The position numbers were made by a program, and so were the translations under genes. From the NCBI GenBank assembly GCA_964007475.1, contig OZ023273.1, forward strand, positions 65,544,108-65,608,107: a stretch of 64,000 bases of DNA, written 5' to 3'. Under the pieces are notes generated by a model. The model had not been told where the DNA came from and searched no databases. It was given only the letters and a program-made list of their open reading frames with translations. The first letter of the stretch is position 1; the number at the start of each line of letters is the position of its first letter. Of this stretch, positions 60,948 to 64,000 are shown piece by piece. This stretch comes from Hybos culiciformis. Lineage: Eukaryota > Arthropoda > Insecta > Diptera > Hybotidae.

Positions 60948-61395
60948 ACATGTAGTGGGTTGGGTACGTTTAACTGTATTTCACTTCATTGTATATCGCT
61001 TCACTGTATATCGCCTTACTGTATTTGTATTTACACTGTATTTCATTTCACTATATTTCATTTCCCTGTATTTCATTTCACTGTATTTCATTTGACTGTA
61101 AATTTTGGCTGTAAACTTTTTTAGTTTATAGTATCTTGATTTTATGTCACATTATAAAAGCGACATAAGGTCAATTGACTTTATGTCGCTTTTAAAATTG
61201 ACATAAAGTCAATTGACTTTGTACATATGTACATACTTTGAAAAAATACAGTGAAATGAAAATATAGTGAAATAGAATACAGTAAAATGGAAAATACAGT
61301 AAAATGGAATACAGGTAAAACAGTGAACTTCAAAAATACAGTGTAATGATACTACAGTGAAGTGATCGTACAGTGAAGCGTACCGCTCCCACATG
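60948..61395. mobile_element. Foldback element, copy 2, short form
   Basis: It has the same terminal arrays as 53323-54311 but only the first two palindromes (about 61160-61220). Its left end is more complete: ACATGTAGTGGGTTGGGTAC precedes the array and mirrors the right end (GTACCGCTCCCACATG). Copy 1 lacks this piece. The internal deletion joins a palindrome directly to the right arm. Confidence 0.6.
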
Positions 61396-61485
61396 AAGTC
61401 TATAAATTAATAGATCACACTGTACAAGGTATGACATTGTAGGGTTTCCGTCTGAATTATCTTTTCTGTCATATTTTCTATTTTC

Positions 61486-61682
61486 TCATGCCATTGATTA
61501 AGGATACTAAAAAAATTATCAATTTCATAATTTTTTTTTTGTATTTCTATTTGAAGGTGTTAGTGAAACAATATAATATTAATTCATATTACTAACACTT
61601 TCAAATAAAAATACCAAAAAAGAGAAGAAGAAAATGTTGTATAAAGTTGATTATCTTTGTGTATTCTTAATCAATGCTCATG
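61486..61682. repeat. Long imperfect hairpin (197 nt), copy 2
   Basis: Same hairpin as 54401-54597 with a few substitutions; both arms are retained. Confidence 0.65.
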
Positions 61683-64000
61683 ACGAACATCAATTTTAAT
61701 AAAGAGCTACATTGTTTTTATTTTTGTAGATAATATCATTTTGTTTTGGAAATTGCCATTGAGATCCGCTCTCATTCTATGACATAGATATTTCTTAGAA
61801 AAGTATAAAAATAAAACAAAAAAAAAATAAAAATTAAATATCATTAAAATGTCTTATTTTTTAAAAGATGATAAAAGTGAAAAAAAAGAAGAAATTTCAT
61901 GATATGAATGAAATTTGCAAAGTGGCAATAAATTATAATTTTTCTTCCGTTTTTTTTTTGTCGAATTTTTGATTATTCTAAAATACTTTCAAAAAGTTTG
62001 TCCTCATTCAACGCGAAGATAAATCTTACGAAATTTTGGTTAAATTTAAAAATGTGTATATTGCATACATTTTTATGTACTTACAATATCGTTAATAGAT
62101 GTCCTTCTACTTGGTGTTATCGAGTGATAACAGGCAAACGCATTCACGAAAGTGCATATGATTAAAAACTATAGATGGCATTATAGTATGTTTAAGGTGT
62201 TTTATAGTGCAATGAAAAAAATTCCGGAGATTGTTAGACAAACCCATATTATAAAATATTGGTTTAATTTTTGTTTAAATACACAAACTTAGTTAAAATT
62301 TTCTACAACTTATGAGTCTCAACTGACATTCGTAAGGGGTTTAATTCTTCAAATTTTATTTTATGTTTGTTGTAACTATATATATACCGAAAAAATCATT
62401 TGTATACTATATCACCACATGTAATGCTATAACCATTTCAGCTTTTAAAAAATAATAGTCATATTAGAGTACTATATAGTAATATTTTCTTCTAAGAAAA
62501 TTAAATCTCAATAGCATAACATCATTAGGATTTGAGTTTTTATTTTCTTATATTACTCTCATGTTATTAGCATTATTTTGAAAACTGCATTTTTATACAT
62601 TTAAAAGAAAAGAATAAAATAAAATTTATTTCAGAAACTCGAAAAGAAATAATTCAGTTTGATATTTTTATTATACAAGTCAATGGAAAATCATAAATAA
62701 AACTTTACTAGAACAATAATAAATAAATGAGAAGAAGAAGAAAAAAAAAAAGTAAAATAACGAACAACAATATGAGGAGCATTAAAAAATTGGCAGCAAT
62801 AAAAAACCATGAATGTTTCAGTTGTCGATTTATGACAGCAAATTAAGTTACTTTTCATTCATATTTATATGTACATATAATGTAAAGTACATAAAAATAG
62901 ATTTCTATCATTTTTATACATTTAATATGTATCTGTGTAGTATATGTATAATATGCATATAAATAAAAATAGTTAAAAAATAAAATAACGAAAAATGTTT
63001 TAAAACAACACATTTTTATTTTATTTTTTTTTATATTCTATTCTATAATAAGTACATACATCTATATTCATTCGAATATAGAAATTTGCTCAAATTTTTA
63101 TATTTTACATTATTACAACAATAATGATAATAATACAACATTATTATGTAAAGACTATACAATTATTTTTTATTTTCATATAATGATTGCAGTTGTTTTC
63201 GCATACAGACCGTAAAACCCATTATATATTTATATGAATGTTGACTTGTAGTTTCCTTTTTAAAATAAAAAATTTAAAACTATTATGATTTTATTTGTAT
63301 TTGATATTCTATATTTATGATGTACTCACAGAATAAAGAAAAATAATTGTATGTGACACACTATAACACTATATACTTTAATTGAAATTGATATCTGGCT
63401 TTCAATATTTTGATATTATACAAATTTATCTAAATTCTACAGCACTTCTTTTTTTTTAAACTTGAAATTAAACCTCGATATTATTGATTTTACAACACTC
63501 TTAAAGTTCTGTAAATTGTCTTTCATTGCATGTTTTATATGCCGAAAAAGAATAACAAGTTTTCTATACCCATTCAAAACAAAATTTAATATACATGTAC
63601 GAATGTAGGTATGTATAGGTAGATGCATATAAGTGTATATAGAGATAGATATTTAAATGTATGTCAGTTTTTCCACAGTACAAAAAATATCATAAGTAGG
63701 ATTTAAGAATACATTTTTTGATATGTAAAATCTCTGCTGTGTATTTTTATTTAAAAAATGAAAATCTTTTTCTTTTGCTGTTTCCATTTTGCACAAATTC
63801 AAGAAAATTTTTTGAAAAGCAATTTTCTTTCTTGTCAAATAGAATTAATTTTATAATGTTATTTTGATCTTATTCTGTTGATATTAAAAGTTCTATATGT
63901 AGTTAGTAGTAGTGTACTCTATATTGCAAAAAGATATATTTTTATTTTACTTTTCTGCATTTTGTTTGAAATTATATAAAAAAGATAAAATTATGATTGT

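Larger units (their letters stand above)
57100..63971 (+). repeat. Large direct repeat, copy 2 (about 6.9 kb), right of the gap
   Basis: Copy 2 of 49532-56899. It differs by SNPs, by about 45 bp extra near 59662-59706, by about 64 bp extra at 60904-60967, and by a loss of about 540 bp inside the foldback element. The sequence from 63972 to 64000 continues beyond the point where copy 1 hits the gap. Confidence 0.93.

Overview
The window is eukaryotic nuclear DNA from an insect, most likely a fly. It is very AT-rich, with long A/T runs and TA microsatellites. It has one host gene with spliced exons and many decayed arthropod-type transposable elements. Order and species are inferred from this general character only; no marker here fixes the species.

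Host gene (739-3818, + strand). Three exons joined by phase-1 introns encode the C-terminal 685 residues of a type I membrane protein: a low-complexity Asn/Ser-rich stretch, three fibronectin type III domains, one transmembrane helix, and a short cytoplasmic tail with an NPSY (NPxY) motif. This matches Stranded at second (Sas), the 'putative epidermal cell surface receptor' of Drosophila. Its 5' exons lie upstream of the window. No other convincing host gene is visible; a 115-residue membrane-protein-like ORF at 7074-7421 (- strand) is unassigned.

Mobile DNA, left to right: an apparently intact two-ORF non-LTR retrotransposon (8205 to about 12.3 kb, - strand) with a poly(A) end; a 255-bp inverted-repeat MITE (18.3 kb); an internally deleted Tc1/mariner copy with both terminal repeats and TA target sites (19560-20501); a decayed LINE reverse transcriptase (about 22.87-23.94 kb); two head-to-tail Helitron-like repeats (31837-34288). 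The second of these is split by a CpG-rich element packed with about 19 copies of a GCCGC-containing motif. Next is a 3'-truncated Ty3/gypsy element of the CsRn1/Kabuki type (34504-38630), with a tRNA-Trp primer site and a textbook -1 frameshift signal between gag and pol. A 425-bp hAT MITE with a perfect 8-bp target duplication follows (46392-46816).

Right end (49532-64000). A roughly 7-kb sequence is present twice in direct orientation on either side of a 200-N assembly gap. The copies are nearly identical but differ by SNPs and several indels, so they are either a young tandem duplication or two unmerged haplotypes. Each copy carries a GC-rich foldback island, a foldback element with terminal arrays and internal 26-bp palindromes, and a 197-nt long hairpin. 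A smaller A-B-A-(2.3 kb)-B arrangement at 40.9-44.1 kb has the same haplotype-merge look.

The rest is AT-rich noncoding DNA in which I see no supportable gene. No tRNA, rRNA or CRISPR features were found. The most novel-looking items are the GCCGC-motif element at 32969-34042 and the palindrome-bearing foldback element at 53.3-54.3 / 60.9-61.4 kb.
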